DNA of 64,000 nt from Desmodus rotundus (GCF_022682495.2 NC_071397.1:11189082-11253081); one strand, 5' to 3'. Positions 45,100 through 57,000 are shown, numbered from the stretch's first letter. Made by a program: numbers and translations. The notes: generated from the sequence alone by a model not told the origin.

Positions 45100-46010
45100 A
45101 AAGGGGTTTGGTAAGCACCATGGGATCTCAGCTAAAACCCTAAGGATACTTTCTAGGAATAAGGGCAAAGCAGAAATAAATATATCAACCTTTATCTGAC
45201 TATACGCCCCTCTGTCTGTCAGAAAATTAAATCCTCTTTGGAAATCATCATCCAGAGCTTCTATATTTTTTCATAAACAATGTCTGGCATTCAATCAAAA
45301 ACTCCCAGGCATGGCAAAATACAGAACTAAGTGACTGAAAACCGAGGGGACAAAACCCCCAGGTAATAGCAACAGATCCGCAAGCAACCCAGACATTAGG
45401 GACAGAATGGGACTTGAACTGGATTTTTAAAAAATAGCTGTGATTGTACAGCTGCAAAAAAACCCTGAAATGAAGAATTCAATAGACAGGCTTAATACAG
45501 TTTTAGATGCAGCAAAAGAAATAAAGACAAAATGACAAAATGAATAAAGACAAAATGAATCAGTAGAAAATATCCAGATTGAAGCAGAGAAAAAAAAATA
45601 GATAGGAAATATAGAGAAAAGCCCAGGAGACATAGTTCATGTGGTGAAAAAAGACAGAAGTCTGACATACATGTAATTAAACTCCTAGAAGACGAGAAGG
45701 AAGATTTCAAGAAAGTGGCTGAGAATGCTGGAAAATTGTTGAAAGTAATCAAGCCACAGATGCAAGTTCTGCAAACTCCAAGAAAGGTAAATCCGAAGAA
45801 AAATGCATGTTGGCATATCATACTACAACCGCTGAAAAAAAGAAAAGAGCTTCTCCAAAGCAGCCAGAGAAAAGCGGACACTTTACTTTCATGGGGAGCA
45901 GCAATAATGCTGAGCCAAAAGACAGAGAAAATAATCTGGCATATACAGAAAATAATCTATATTGTATCCAATAATAGAGTACAATTAATTTCCTGCATTT
46001 TGTAAGGCCA
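45100..46010 (+). mobile_element. ancient L1M, ORF1-related region
   Basis: 'gcattcaatcaaaaactcccaggcatggcaaaatacag', 'caatagacaggcttaatacag', 'acatgtaattaaactcctagaagacgag' and 'cttctccaaagcagccagagaaaagcggacactttac' follow the ORF1 part of ancient L1M/HAL1 elements. Stops are frequent; nothing is coding. Confidence 0.65.
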
Positions 46011-47108
46011 GCATTATCTGATCTGAAAAACAGAAAAAAAAGACATCACAACAAAACTCTAGATTAATATCTTTCATGAACACAGATGCAAAAATACTTA
46101 ACAAATATTAACAAATCAGGTCCAGCAAGGTATAATGAGATTAATACATCATGGCCAAGTGGCATTTATCCCATTAATGGAAGGTTGGTTCAACATTCAA
46201 AACTCAATGTAGTGTACTATGGAAAAAAGAAAAACTACATGATTATCTGCAAGGATACAGAAAAACCATCAGATGAAATTCAACATCCATTTATTATAAA
46301 AACACCCAGCAAACTAAGAAGAGAAAGGAACCTCCCTCAACGTGGTAAAGAGCGTCTAAAAAAATCTTACAGCTAATTTAATGGTGAAAGACTAAACACT
46401 TACCCATAAAATCAGGAAAAAGGAAAGGGAACTGCCAAAACTTTTCCCAAAGTGGCTAATATCATATTCAATGATGAAAGACAATATTTTCCCCATAAAA
46501 TCAGGGAAAAGGCAAGGATATCTGTTCTCACCACTCCTATTAAACAGTGCTATACAGTGAATCTCACTTAACCTCATCCGCAAGTTCTGTGACTTTGAGC
46601 AAAACAACGTATACCAAAACCAGTTTCACCATAGGCTACCTGATAACAACCAAGATTTAAGTTCCTACAGCATCTCACCAACACTACAACAAAATAATGC
46701 TGAACAAAATGACCTTATCTGAGGACACACTTCACTGGAAACCCTAGTCACTGCACTGGAGCAAGAAGAAATAAAAAGCACATAAGTTAGAAAGACAGAC
46801 ATTACACTGTCTTCATTAGCAAGTAACACGATCACCTCTGCAGAAAAGCCCAAAGAATATACAAAACACAGCAACAAAACAGGCCATTAAAGCTGGTAAG
46901 TGAGACTGGCAAGATTGCAGGATAAAAGTTTTCTGTACAAATATCATTTTTTCTATATCTTAGCAATGAATTGGAAATTGAAAAAAAAAAATTCAAATTG
47001 TTATAGCATCAAACATAAGATATCCGTGGATAAATCCAACAAAATATGTACTAGATTTATATTCTGAAAACTGTAACATTGATGAGGGAGATTAGAAAAG
47101 ACTTAAAT
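46011..47108 (+). mobile_element. ancient L1M ORF2, reverse-transcriptase part
   Basis: 'cacagatgcaaaaatacttaac', 'atggccaagtggcatttatcccattaatggaaggttggttcaacattcaaaac', 'catgattatctgcaaggatacagaaaaaccatcagatgaaattcaacatccat' and 'gcaaggatatctgttctcaccactcct' are L1 ORF2 in order (46080-46545). In intact L1 the FADD catalytic motif would follow. Here the reading frame is interrupted many times and about 170 bp of foreign sequence lies at 46554-46725. It ends at the insertion site of a HAL1-like element. Confidence 0.8.
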
Positions 47109-47127
47109 AAAGAACTATACCGTATCA
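47109..47127. repeat. target-site duplication, left copy (HAL1-like element 2)
   Basis: AAAGAACTATACCGTATCA is repeated at 49081-49099 with one difference (G to A at a CpG site, the usual decay). Confidence 0.9.
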
Positions 47128-47841
47128 CACTTCTGGCCAAGATGGAGGCATAGGTAGACACACTGTGCCTCCTCGCACAACCAAAAGGAGGACAACAACA
47201 ATTTAAAAATAAAAAAACAACCAGAACTGACAGAAAATCAAACTTTCCGACAACCAAGGAAATAAAGAAGAAACATTCATCCAGACCGGTAGGAGGGGCA
47301 GAGATGGGTAGCCAGGGAGGAGAGGACTCGCAGCAAGGTGGTGGCTGGTGGACCCAGAGAAATGGCAGATTGTTGAACGAACAGGGGCAGGCAGTGCGAC
47401 AGCTGGCAGACCCCAAGGCCCCACATTCACGCATAGATAAACCGGGAGGAACCGTGGGGGAGTGAAACAGACGGAGCAACCCAGGGCTCCAGCTCCAGGA
47501 AATAAAGGCCCAAACCTCTGATTGAAAACACCTGTGGGAGTTGAGGCAGCAGCGGGAGAAACTCCCAGCCTCACAGGAGAGTTCTGTGGAGAGACCCACA
47601 GGGGCCTAGAGTGTGCATGAGCCCACCCACTTGGGAATCAGCACCAGAAAGGCCCACTTCACTAGTGGGTAGTGGGGGAAGTGACTGAAAACTGGCAGAG
47701 TGGAGAAAGCACCATTGCTCCCTCTGGGCCCCTCCCCCACGTACAGCGTCACAGCACAGTGTCGAGTGTTACCCCGCCCCTGTGAATACCTAAGGCTCCG
47801 CCCCTTTATGTAACAGGTGTGCCAAGACAAAAAAAAAAAAA
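47128..47841 (+). promoter_or_regulatory. HAL1-like 5'UTR, probable internal promoter
   Basis: A G-rich, formerly CpG-rich leader homologous to 26314-27055. It ends in a 13-A run directly before the ORF1 ATG at 47842. Promoter role inferred from L1 biology. Confidence 0.55.
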
Positions 47842-48679
47842 ATGGCCCAAAAGAAAGAACAGATCAAAGCTCCAGAAAAAACACAACTAAGCGACAAAGA
47901 GATAGCCAACTTATCAGATGCACAGTTCAAAACACTGGTAATCAGGAAGCTCACAGAAGCTCACAGACTTTGGTCTCAAATTAGATGAAAAAATGAAGGC
48001 TATGCTAAGTGAAATAAAGGAAAATGCCCAGGGAACCAATAGTGATGGGAAGGAAACTGGGACTCAAATCAATGGTGTGGACCAGAAGGAAGAAAGAAAC
48101 ATCCAACCAGAAAAGAATGAAGCAACAAGAATTCAAAAAAATGAGGAGAGGCTTAGGGACCTCCAGGACATCTTTAAATGTCCCAACATCCGAATCATAG
48201 GGGTGCCAGAAAGAGAAGAGGAAGAGCAAGAAATGGAAAATTTATTTGAACAAATAATGAAGGAGAACTCCCCCAGTCTGGCAAAGGAAATAGACTTTCA
48301 GGAAGTCCAGGAAGCCCAGACAGTCCAAAGAAGCTGGACCCAAGGAGGAACACACCAAGACACATCATAATTACATTACCCAAGATTAAAAAAATAAAGA
48401 GAGAATCTTAGAAACAGCAAGAGAAAAGGAGACAATTACCTACAAAGGAGTGCACATAAGACTGTCAGCTGATTTTTCAAAAGGTACCTTATAGGCAAGA
48501 AGGGGCTGGAAAGTATTCCAAGTTATGAAAGGCAAGGACCTCCATCCAAGATTACTGTATCCAGCAAAGCTATCATTTAGAATGGAAAGGCACATAAAGT
48601 GCTTCCCAGAAAAGGTCAAGTTAAAGGAGTTCATCATCACCAAGCCCTTATTATATGAAATGTTAAAGGGATTTATCTA
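47842..48679 (+). pseudogene. HAL1-like ORF1, frameshifted
   Basis: The ATG at 47842 opens a frame whose first residues (MAQKKEQIKAPEKTQLSD) match the intact copy. The frame is lost near 47955-47980, where the block 'aagctcacag' has been duplicated in tandem (10 nt, out of frame). It resumes from 47993 in another frame, through the RRM region (IRIIGVPEREEEEQ), and is lost again near 48350. The DNA for the C-terminal domain continues to a stop near 48679. This includes the segment at about 48391-48530 that is missing from the other copy, whose translation would hold the conserved ADFS and ARRxW-type motifs, plus a stop. It is not translatable as one protein. Confidence 0.85.
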
Positions 48680-49080
48680 AGAAAAAGAGGATAAAAAATA
48701 TGAACAGTAAAATGACAGCAAACTCACAATTATTAACAACCACGCCTAAAACAAAAACAAAAGCAAACTAAGCAAACAACTAGAACAGGAACAGAATCAC
48801 AGAAATGGAGATCACATGGAGGGTTATCAACAGGGGAGTGGGAGGAGGAGAGGGGGAAAAGGTACAGAGAATAAGTAGCATAAATGGTAGGTACAAAATA
48901 GACAGGGGAAGGGTAAGAATAGTATAGGAAATGTAGAAGCCAGAGACTTATATGTATGACCCATGGACATGAACTAAAAGGGGGGAATGTGGGTGGGAGG
49001 GGGTATGCAGGGCGGAGGGGAGTGAAGGGGGGAAAAAGGAACAACTGTAATAGCATAATCAATAAGATATATATTAAAAA

Positions 49081-49099
49081 AAAGAACTATACCATATCA
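49081..49099. repeat. target-site duplication, right copy (HAL1-like element 2)
   Basis: AAAGAACTATACCATATCA matches 47109-47127 at 18 of 19 positions. Confidence 0.9.
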
Positions 49100-50700
49100 T
49101 TGATTAGAAGGCTTACTATAGCTAAGGTGTCAATTCTCCCCAAATTGAGCCATAGATTCAAAACATTTCACATTGAAATCCCAGCAAGTGACTTTCAGCA
49201 ATATAGAGAAGGAAAGAATCCAGTATAAAAAATAATTTTGAAAAAGAAAAGTTGAAGGATTCATTAGACTGATTTCATGATTTAGTAATGAAGACAGTGA
49301 GGTGCTGGCAAAAGGATAAACATATACGTCAGTGGAACAAAACAGAATCCAAAACAGACCTGCAAAAATATGGTTGATTAGTGATTTGAGACTAAGGTGT
49401 CCAAGTGATTCAATGAAGAGAGAAGACAGTCTTTTCAACAAGTAATGTTGGAACACTCAGACAACCCATATGCAGAAGAACAAAAAAAGCCTCTGCTCTT
49501 ACTTTGTACCATATAAAAGAGATAAACGCAGAATAAATCAAAGACTTAAAAGTTAACATTTAAAATAGCAAGAAAAAAACATTGGAGAAAACCTTTGGGA
49601 GCTTGGGTTAGATCAAGATTTCTTAGATAAGATGCAAAAAGTATGAGCCATGAAAGAATAAAAATGGATAAATTGGACTTCTTCAAAATCAAAAACTTCA
49701 GCTCTTCCAAAGCCACTTTAAGAAAGGTCAAACCTCAGACTTAAAGAAAATATGTGAAAAACACATTTCTGTCTCTAGAAAATATATATAGAACTCTTAT
49801 ATTGTAATAAAAACAAACAACCAATTAAAAAAATGGACAAAAGAATCAAACACACACTTCAACAAAGAAAAGATACAGATAGCAAATGAGCACATGAGAA
49901 ATGCTTAATGTCATTAGTCATCAGTGGAAAGCAGAGCACACCACAGTGAGATGCCACTACCCACCTACTGGCATCACTAAAATCAAAACAAAACCATCCA
50001 ACCGACTGACCAAACCAACAGCCGGGTCATACAAGTTGCTGGCAAAGATATGGAACAACTAGAAATCTCATATTTCTGGTGGGTACCAAATGGTACAGTC
50101 ACTTGGGCAAACACTTTGGCCGTTTCTTATGAAATTAAATATTCACTTACCATATGACCCAGTAATCCCACACTTAGACACTTACCCAATACTAAGGAAC
50201 ATGTAAGCCCACAGAAAGCTCTGTCCATCCATGTACGTAGCAGCTTTACTCTTTACAGCCAGTACATCCAATGGGAAGGTCCGTTCAGAAGTGAATGGAA
50301 AGGCAAACGGTGGGGCATCCGTACCAGGGAATACTCAGCAATGAGAGGGAAGGAACTGCTGATACACACAACTTGGACGGATCTCAAAAGCATCATGCTA
50401 CGTGAAAGAGGTCAGACACAAAAAAGCTTGAAATACAAATTCACGTACAATTATTCCATTTCATAAGCTATTCTGGAAAAGGTGCAATTAATTAAAGAGA
50501 AGGAAACCCAACCGGCGGTTGCCAGGAATGAGTGACGCCATGGTGGGGGATCCGTGACTAAGGAACAGGAGACACCTTTTCGGTGTCCATGTAGCTTGAT
50601 TGTGGCAGTGGTCAGTCAAATGTGTTTATTTGTCAGAAGTCAATGAACTGTACTGTACGTCTTATTATTGTATATAAACTACTATACCACATTAAACTAT
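49100..50700 (+). mobile_element. ancient L1M ORF2 C-terminal part and 3'UTR
   Basis: Resumes the ORF2 that stopped at 47108: 'aaaacatttcacattgaaatcccagcaa', 'gaaaacctttgggagcttgggttagatcaagatttcttagat', 'aaattggacttcttcaaaatcaaaaacttcagctcttcc', 'gagatgccactacccacctactggc', 'ccatatgacccagtaatcccacacttag', 'ctcagcaatgagagggaaggaactgctgatacacac', then the 3'UTR 'cagtggtcagtcaaatgtgtttatttgtcagaagtcaatgaactgta' (50606-50653). Many stops and indels. Confidence 0.88.
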
Positions 50701-51190
50701 CTAAAAAGAGAGAGATATTCTGTGTGTCCTGTCTAAAAACACTACCGCAATATATGAATTCATAAATATATGCACTAAAAACTATTAACATGAAGTTGTG
50801 GTAAAAGGAACATTTGCATAAGTAGTGAAATAGATATATTGCCAAATTTGCCATATGACTGATAAAAACGTCACTAAATCCTAACTCTTGCTTGTGGTGG
50901 CCAAATTCCCTATTCCGTTGAAGATGCATTGTGATTTAGGAAGCACTAAAGTGTAAAAACGCTTAAACATAGACTTATGTCCAGGAACACAGTTGGAGTT
51001 CAGAGGAACTCGGAAGGTCAAGGGGAAGCTTACAGTTGAGCTGTGGAATAAAATGACAAGCCAGGACAGAAGGGAGAGGAGACAAAAGACCGGGCGGGGG
51101 TGGGGGGGGGGCGGGGAAGGGGGAGCCAGAGGGCACAGTGACAGGGCGAAAGTGTTGCAAAACGCTGCAGGATGGAGTAAGAACTGACCA
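50701..51190. other. unique sequence with G-rich tract
   Basis: A G-rich run at 51092-51125. No gene recognised. Confidence 0.4.
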
Positions 51191-51192
51191 GC

Positions 51193-51500
51193 CATTCATT
51201 TAGGAAAACATTGACTGGAGACGCGCTATGTGTCAGGCACTGTTCTAGGTGTGGAGATGCCGCAGCAGACAAAATACAGCATCATCCTTGATTTCAGACG
51301 GTCTAAATTCTAGGAGGAGACAATAAGCAAAATAAGTAGGTCTATGAAATAGTACGTGTTCAAGTGAACAAAAATAAAAGCAGGGAAGGGGGACCACGGT
51401 GTGCTAGGGCAGAGGCCGGGTTTCAGTATTTAAAAGGTGGCTAGAGAAGGCCTCGCTGAAAAGGCGTGGAGAGGGAGGGAGCCCTGAGGACAGGTATCCC
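51193..51500 (+). mobile_element. L2 LINE 3' end
   Basis: 'cattgactggagacgcgctatgtgtcaggcactgttctaggtgtggagatgccgcagcagacaaaata', 'tctaaattctaggaggagacaataagcaaaataag' and 'tttaaaaggtggctagagaaggcctcgctgaaaagg' make one of the clearest L2 copies here. Confidence 0.88.
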
Positions 51501-51504
51501 AAGG

Positions 51505-52485
51505 TGGGCGCCTTCCAACAGTCGGCAATCATGGCGTCGTCGCTAGCCTCTTCTATGTTGTTGGGACTCATTTTGCTTCCATAACAATCTCATAAAAAGA
51601 TACCATTTAATGCAGTAACTGGCTATGACAGTTTATAAAAATGATTTATAGAATAAATATAATCTTCATTTCAACTGAACAAGAAACATTTGAAATCCAA
51701 CTGAAAGGAAACCACACACCTCAATTTATTTTTAACTACTACTAACCCTCCTCTCTCTAACCTGCCCACTTTCAATTTTCATTATACATGGTTCCGGAAA
51801 AGCTGAATGGCACAGTTTAATATTAATAAATTTTTGACCATTATTAGTTGGGAAAGGGGTTTAGAAAAAAACAGAAGGAAATAACCTATCCATATGAAAA
51901 CAATAATCACATAATATTTATTGTCTGGGATTGAAATGTTTCAAATACGCAAAGCAATAAAATGTCAGGAAAAGCAAAACTTCCTAACGTTAAAAAGATC
52001 ATAAATTTCTCCTAAACTAAGATGTATGAAAAAGGTTCAGGTGATACGTTGTGTCGAAGGGAAAAAACCCTTCATTCTAAGCTGAAGCCGCCCAAACCCT
52101 CAGAAGGCGCAATCCACTCACGCTGAGGAACTGGGGAGACCACGGCACTTACCACGGAGCACGGAAAGCAATGGCTGTCTCTTCCTCTGAGCTTGAGAAT
52201 CACTTTTCAACATAAACAATATTCACTGACTCATGCACTCTGTACCTTGTATTCTGGCTACCTCTCGAATGAAAAAAATATGTAATATCAAAAAGCTACC
52301 AGGATTCTATTATACTTTTAAACGAATTTATATTTTATAAATCACAATGGTGCATATATTTAATACATATTATATATTTATTATAAATATTTAAAAGAGT
52401 GGCACTTATGTGGGAAAAAACATGTTTAGTTAATCTAAGTGGCCTCATGGGCCCCTTTGAAAAAGCCCACAGTGCCCACACAGGC
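51505..52485. other. AT-rich unique sequence
   Basis: No gene or dispersed repeat recognised. An AT-rich 'tatattt' stretch lies at 52330-52395. Confidence 0.4.
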
Positions 52486-52487
52486 TG

Positions 52488-52709
52488 TTTTTTTTTAAAG
52501 TAATTTATTTTTTAAGAGAGAGTTAGGGAGGGAGACAGAGAGGGAGAGAAACGTGATGTGAGAGAGAACCATGGATTGGTTGCCTGCTGTGTGCACCCAG
52601 ACCGTGGCCTGAACCAGCAACTCGGGCATGCGCCCTCACCGGGAATTGAAAGGCGACCTTTTAGTCCCACGGATGACGCCCAATCACCTGAGCCGCACTG
52701 GCCTGGCAC
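52488..52709 (-). mobile_element. VES-type SINE
   Basis: Antisense VES: 'tttttttttaaagtaatttattttttaagagagagttagggagggagacagagagggagagaaacgtgatgtgagag', 'gaaccatggattggttgcctgctgtgtg', antisense box region, and 'cacctgagccgcactggcctggc'. No clear target duplication. Confidence 0.85.
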
Positions 52710-52711
52710 CA

Positions 52712-53345
52712 CACACCCCTGACTCGCTGTTTGGGAATTTGTAGACTCCGTGGGGATTGCTTGGCTTTCATAGGTGCTAAATTTTTTTTTTAATGACATA
52801 GATAAGAAAGTAGACATTTTCATTGCATCCTATTCTTAGGCGATAAACTGTTGCTTCCAGTTCACAAAAATCTCATTATTTTCAGCCTAAATAAATCATT
52901 GTTAAAATTGGTGGGCATGTTATTTCCAGTACCTTTAAGAAAATTTCATCCTAAAGGGGTTCGTTGTCTTTCCAGTACACAATGGGAGAACAATAGGTTT
53001 TTGGATTGTACTATATACAAAAGGAGCGAGTGAGACTAAAGTTTTTTACGTTAGTACAGATTCAGGTGGGACACAGCTTCTTAGGTCTGTATCGGGACAA
53101 AGGAGATCGGGTAGCTCTCTTTAAAGCCCTCCAACAGGCGGAAGCCACAGTGGCTGGCTCAGAACAGCCAGGAAACCTGACACATGGGGAGCTCTGAATG
53201 GGTTTGTCTGAGACATTGCATCTGTGTTTAAGAAAAAGATTGTGATCACCTGCAGCTTATGAGAATGGCAACCAAATAAGTGAAATAAGCATCAGTAAGA
53301 GATTACAGAGATTTAACAACAACGAAAAGATTCTGTGTTTCTGCT
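52712..53345. other. unique sequence
   Basis: Nothing recognised. Confidence 0.35.
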
Positions 53346-53347
53346 TA

Positions 53348-53460
53348 AATGAATTTTTCTATTAACCAACTTAGCAGATGTTTATTGAATTCCGAGTGTG
53401 TCTGTGATACAAAGATGTACTCGTCCAAGACTTGCCCTCAAGAGAGACTTAACCTGGTGC
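53348..53460 (+). mobile_element. L2 LINE 3' fragment
   Basis: 'ttagcagatgtttattgaattccgagtgtgtctgtgatacaaagatgtac' with 'gacttgccctcaagagagacttaacctgg': the L2 head of the 3' end block. Confidence 0.55.
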
Positions 53461-54915
53461 ACATGGAGAGTTGATTAGGGACATTTGATTGGAAGGATGG
53501 AGACCAACAGGGACACAAAGTGTTCAGGGGAAGCAGAAGGTGCTCAGCACTGAGGCAGTTGGGAAGGTGAGAGGGAAGGAGCTGGGGAAGGAGGCCACCA
53601 TGGAAGCCTAAGAAAGCGGCAGTAGATTGGTTTTTCATGCTGTTAACAGGAGCACATGACCCCACATGTTTGGGGAGAGGCACCCCAGTGACTTTGCCTA
53701 TCTCCACAGAGGCCACGGAGGTTGGGTGGCATGGCTGGCTGTGATCACCGCAGGGATGTGGTGTGACAGCGAGTCTTGGGAGGAGCTGCCACAAGGTCGT
53801 TTCCCACCTGCATCCCGGTTCTGGTGAGGCATGGAACTCTCCCTCTCCTTCTCCTTTGGGGATGGAGGCAAGCTGAAGCACCACTTGGCTGTAGTTCGGA
53901 GCTGGAGCCTCCCTGGCTCATGCCTTCAGTCATGGGCCCCTGGGGTTTGGTACCTTCCTGGGGGACCAGGAACACCGGATGTGGACTCCGTGCTGCTCTT
54001 GCTTCTGCTGCTGTGTAGTGATGAACCGCCCACACCTGTGGGCTCGTGGCCTCTCCACGACCCCAACCTACGAAGTGCCACTGTTGCTTAGGGTCTGCCA
54101 GATTGGCTGGCACGCAGAGGTCCAGGGGAGAGATGCGAAGTGGCCAGCGCACTGTTGGTGCATTAACTCCTCCCGAGGAAGGGGCTGGATGGAGTCCATC
54201 AGCGGCCATCAGAAATGCACGCAGCACCACAGGCTGGTCTTAAAGGCCGTGAATCAGAAAACGACCTGTCCCAAGTCGGGACGGGCCCAGGCTTGAATGA
54301 AAAAGGAAGGGAGAACGACCATTGCTAACCCAAATACACCCAGCAGCTTCCTTCACCTCTGCTCTCCACTCCCCCCAGGCATGCCCACAAACGCCCTGGG
54401 CTTGGAGAACTGAGGACCAGGTCGGAGTCAAGGAGCACACACCTAAAAGGGGCGTCTGCACAGAGTTCCAAGACTTGCCGGATGCATTTCTGTATCTGCC
54501 ACGGCAAAGACACATAATCAAGATGGAGGTTATTTTATAATATGAGATGAACACCTTGCATGAAAGTATAAAATAGTGGCCTAATTAGAGCTTTCTAGAG
54601 AAATCTCGTCTTCACAAAGGAGAGGTTTGTACACATGATCTCTGAGGAAGTTTTTCTCATAATTTGTATAATGATTCTTAGTATGTGCATTGATCATATT
54701 TATTTATGTTAAGGCTTAAGACATAGAGGACTTGGCATTTTTCTATATAATTATATTCTATTACACATGATATGATATTCTATCACATACACAATACTTG
54801 GCCTCAGAGAAGGAATGTGAGGTTAAGATGAAATTTTCTTGTAATCAAGTGTTTGGTACTGAGAAGGGCTCCTAGGTTCAGGGAAGCAGTTCTCTGTAAC
54901 ACTAACATGTTCCTA
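53461..54915. other. unique sequence
   Basis: GC-rich to about 54500, then AT-rich. No gene recognised; overlapping frames on both strands lack domains. Confidence 0.4.
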
Positions 54916-54919
54916 GAAG

Positions 54920-55130
54920 TCTTTCCCCGCGAGTGCCCCGCGCTGTGGAGCGGCGGTCCGGAGCGTGGGCTCTGGGGTGGGTCGGGGTGCCGGGCGCAGA
55001 GGCGGGCCCCACAGGGACCTCTGCACCAGGCGCTGCGTCCTGGTTCCCCCACTGCCCCGCCAACGAGACAGCCCGCCCAGGGCGCCCAGCACACAGGGCG
55101 ACCGTGGGGGGCTGGGGTGACGACGTCAAA
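54920..55130. other. short CpG-rich patch in AT-rich DNA
   Basis: About 200 bp with dense CpG (cccgcgagtgccccgcgctg, gagcggcggtccggagcgtg) between AT-rich flanks. A phrase 'gcgtgggctctggggtgggtcgggg' near 54963 hints at a MIR, but the patch as a whole is unassigned. It could be a small CpG island, a GC-shifted old repeat, or a recombination-driven GC spot. Confidence 0.4.
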
Positions 55131-55134
55131 CTTT

Positions 55135-56635
55135 CTGTGTAAGCACTGGCACAGTGGGTCCGCACTTGTAACAAGGAGTAAAGCGCTACTGGGCCTAAGT
55201 AAAATTATGTGGGTGACCCTCTTGAGTCTTTAGTTTTCCTGTATCTTTTTCTATTTTTATTTTCCTTTGAAAAAATGAGAACAGTGACTAATGGGTGGCG
55301 ATGAACGGAAAAGGGAAAATGAATATAATGCTCTAAACAGAATTACCGTGGTTTCCAACAATATAATGCTGTATGTGGGTTTCTGTGACTTGGTAGGAAT
55401 TGTTTTAAAATCCGCTTCAATTGCCAAGATTCCCATGACTTATGACAGCTCGAATATTTGCTATTTGTTTCCAAAAAACAAATGTAAGCCTCTTTGTTCC
55501 TTTTTTTAAGTGCTATGGTATCACTGTCCTACTCACAACATTACAGACCTGCTTTAAGAGATATGACTTTTTAATATCTGAGTGTTCAGCGGCATCTGGC
55601 CCTTGTTTAACCATCACATTCACATCCAACCCCTGCAGGCCCGGTTTTGTGTCTGAGCTTGGCTCCTCGCCCTCTGCGCAGAGCCTCGCTCGGAGGAACA
55701 CTGCTCCACCACCGCGGCCAGAGCCCCGCCCCCGGCCGCTGCACAATAGGAGCACACAGTGTCCTCCTGGCTTTCAAAGAAGATGGAAATAAGAAAATAA
55801 ATTGCTGGACAGTCAGCGTTATGTGGGGGCCCCTGCGAGGACATATTCCACTTGATGCCCTTATATTATTTGCAGAAGTGTTTATGTTCTATGAAATGTT
55901 CAGCCAGAGCATACAGGAAACTGTAAAGTGTTTTATGAGATGTGTACATGGGTGATGGTAAAATTTTAAATGCAACCTGGGAAGGTTCTATCTAAATTCC
56001 AGGAGGGCAGATGAGGGAACACTTTCCCCGCAGTGATTCAGTTTTGCACAAGGGGTTACATGAACTGGAAAGAAATATCTGATTTGGGAACTATATAAAT
56101 TGTTTTTCATAAAATTAAACTTTGTCATTTCTAGACAAGTAAATATATATTTTCTTACAGACCAAGAATCACCAGTTATGTTTATTTGTTTTCTACATGG
56201 TAAAAGCATTAAATATAGATTGTTTATTATTTTATGGAAACAAAGAACAAACAGGAATAAATAAAGAATTCCTCCCAGATAGAGAAATTATACACACCAT
56301 TTAAAAAAATATTTGTGCTTCAAGTAAAAACTCTTGGTTCTAAAACTGGAACATTATTTTTGCATTGCAACTATTGCAACATGTAAAGACAGGAAGGTTA
56401 AAGGCAGACCCTTAAAATGGCATGTCCAGAAAGTCACATTTCCAAATTTAGGTGATGGGAGAAATATTTCTATTTCCTTTCCTCTCAGATCTATGAGGCA
56501 GTGTCAATTTCCCATGAGAGAAGCTGTTTATTTACTTGTTGGTTTTATTTATTTTTCAAATTCGGCCTCCAAAACAAGCCTACAAAAACAGAAACTATAC
56601 TGCATATTCATATTTTAGAGCATCATTTTTGTGTT
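55135..56635. other. AT-rich unique sequence
   Basis: Nothing recognised except a second GC-rich patch at 55655-55745. Confidence 0.35.
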
Positions 56636-56637
56636 TT

Positions 56638-56740
56638 TTTAATAGCATCTGCCTCATAAAGTCACTCTGAAGATACATAAAATAGCAGAAGTATACCCCT
56701 GACACAAAGTAGGTGCTCCAGGTGTGTTATTCCCCGCTCC
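56638..56740 (+). mobile_element. MIR SINE 3' fragment
   Basis: 'ctgcctcataaagtcactctgaagatacataaaatagcagaagtatacccctgacacaaagtaggtgctc': the MIR tail block. Confidence 0.65.
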
Positions 56741-57000
56741 CCTGCGTGCAGGCCTCTTTTGAAAACATTGATATGTAACAGAGATTATGTAATTACTATC
56801 AGTCCCTTTGAAGAGAAATTTAAAAGAACACGTGCTTTAGGCTGTGTCCATAACTGGTGTCATTGCTGACACATTCGGGTTCCTGTCTCGGGTAAACATG
56901 CCGCAGCACCAGGCATGTCTTGGCAACGTCCGACGCAAACCCAGCATGAAGTACACAACCAGACCGAGAACCGGGGACTGAGGATCTCACAGCCGTGAGT
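56741..57000. other. unique sequence
   Basis: Nothing recognised. Confidence 0.3.

Larger units (their letters stand above)
47128..49080 (+). mobile_element. HAL1-like (half-L1) retrotransposon, full length, ORF1 broken
   Basis: Begins CACTTCTGGCCAAGATGGAG. It carries a ~714-bp 5'UTR, a degraded ORF1 (47842 to about 48680) and a ~400-bp 3'UTR ending 'aacaactgtaatagcataatcaataagatatatatt' and a short A-tail. There is no ORF2. Landmarks are collinear with the element at 25239-27055. A 19-bp target-site duplication flanks it, and the ancient L1 ORF2 continues on both sides. It is more decayed than the first element. Confidence 0.9.

Noticed and set aside
45100..46010. Possibility that the old ORF1 fragment is a third HAL1-like element
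   Set aside because: It is followed by ORF2 text from 46011 in the same orientation, so an ordinary L1M with a large internal deletion explains it better.
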